A DNA stretch of 7,073 nt from contig JACCVK010000076.1 in NCBI GenBank assembly GCA_013698195.1, positions 1 through 7,073 on the forward strand, read 5' to 3'. A program made the position numbers and the translations under genes. The notes under the pieces were generated by a model. The model did no database searches and was not told the origin of the DNA. It saw nothing but the letters and a program-made list of their open reading frames with translations. Below, in pieces: positions 7,006 to 7,073 of this stretch (its first letter is position 1; each line of letters starts with the position of its first letter). This DNA comes from Actinomycetota bacterium (GTDB lineage: Bacteria > Actinomycetota > Thermoleophilia > Gaiellales > Gaiellaceae).

Positions 7006-7024
7006 CTCAGAGCTCTGTTGCTCA
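6995..7024. repeat. 15-bp tandem direct repeat, two copies
   Basis: GAGCTTTGTTGCTCA (6995-7009) is followed immediately by GAGCTCTGTTGCTCA (7010-7024), differing at one base. Each unit has a GAGC/GCTC inverted repeat around a six-base centre. The junction creates a perfect 10-bp palindrome, CAGAGCTCTG (7008-7017). The first copy overlaps the 3' arm of the terminator stem. This could be a recent slippage duplication of terminator-flanking sequence or a paired protein-binding site. Confidence 0.7.
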
Positions 7025-7029
7025 GGCGG

Positions 7030-7062
7030 TTGACACGCGCTGACCGCGTCGGCCGGTTACGA
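7030..7062 (+). promoter_or_regulatory. Possible promoter with consensus -35 near the right edge
   Basis: A perfect TTGACA lies at 7030-7035. The only -10-like bases downstream are GGTTAC (7055-7060, spacing 19) or TTACGA (7057-7062, spacing 21), both poor. Any gene it serves would lie beyond the window. The stretch 7025-7073 shows no coding evidence. Confidence 0.2.
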
Positions 7063-7073
7063 CGCCGAGCCCG

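Noticed and set aside
1..7073. tRNA, rRNA, CRISPR array, insertion sequence or integrase
   Set aside because: I looked for repeat-spacer patterns, terminal inverted repeats, transposase motifs and tRNA-like cloverleaf arms and saw none.

Overview
The window is high-GC DNA, roughly two-thirds G+C by eye, with strongly GC-biased third codon positions. Its gene content is typical of Actinomycetota: an AfsR/SARP-type BTAD regulator, a luciferase-like flavin/F420 oxidoreductase and GTG start use. A soil actinobacterium, possibly of the Thermoleophilia or Gaiellales type, is my best guess; no rRNA or other phylogenetic marker is present to settle it.

Layout. Positions 1-3046 hold four tightly packed genes, all on the minus strand and read right to left. 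In transcription order they are a luciferase-like (LLM class) oxidoreductase (3046-2012), an M20-family metallopeptidase/amidohydrolase homologue (2019-787, overlapping the previous gene by 8 bp), a small SRPBCC-like protein of unknown function (start most likely 764, end 240), and the N-terminal 81 codons of a thioredoxin-fold peroxiredoxin (243 to the left edge, ATGA overlap with the previous gene). The overlaps suggest one translationally coupled operon. A 98-bp divergent intergenic region (3047-3144) separates it from a single large plus-strand gene (3145-6948). That gene encodes a 1267-residue regulator made of an OmpR-type winged helix, a BTAD, a class III nucleotide-cyclase-like domain, an AAA/STAND ATPase and a helical TPR-like C-terminus. 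It ends in a long stem-loop that begins inside its stop codon. Beyond that are a 15-bp tandem duplication and a TTGACA box near the right edge.

How the parts may work together (inference). The divergent arrangement makes the large regulator a candidate controller of the leftward operon. The operon combines a redox enzyme, a hydrolase-type enzyme, a small possible ligand-binding protein and a thiol peroxidase. It could oxidise and process a small molecule, with the peroxidase removing peroxide made by flavin chemistry. No substrate can be named from sequence alone.

The two most notable observations concern active-site residues. The M20 protein keeps the ligands of one metal of the usual di-zinc centre but lacks those specific to the other. 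The cyclase-like domain of the regulator has lost three key catalytic positions, which suggests a sensory or structural pseudo-enzyme.
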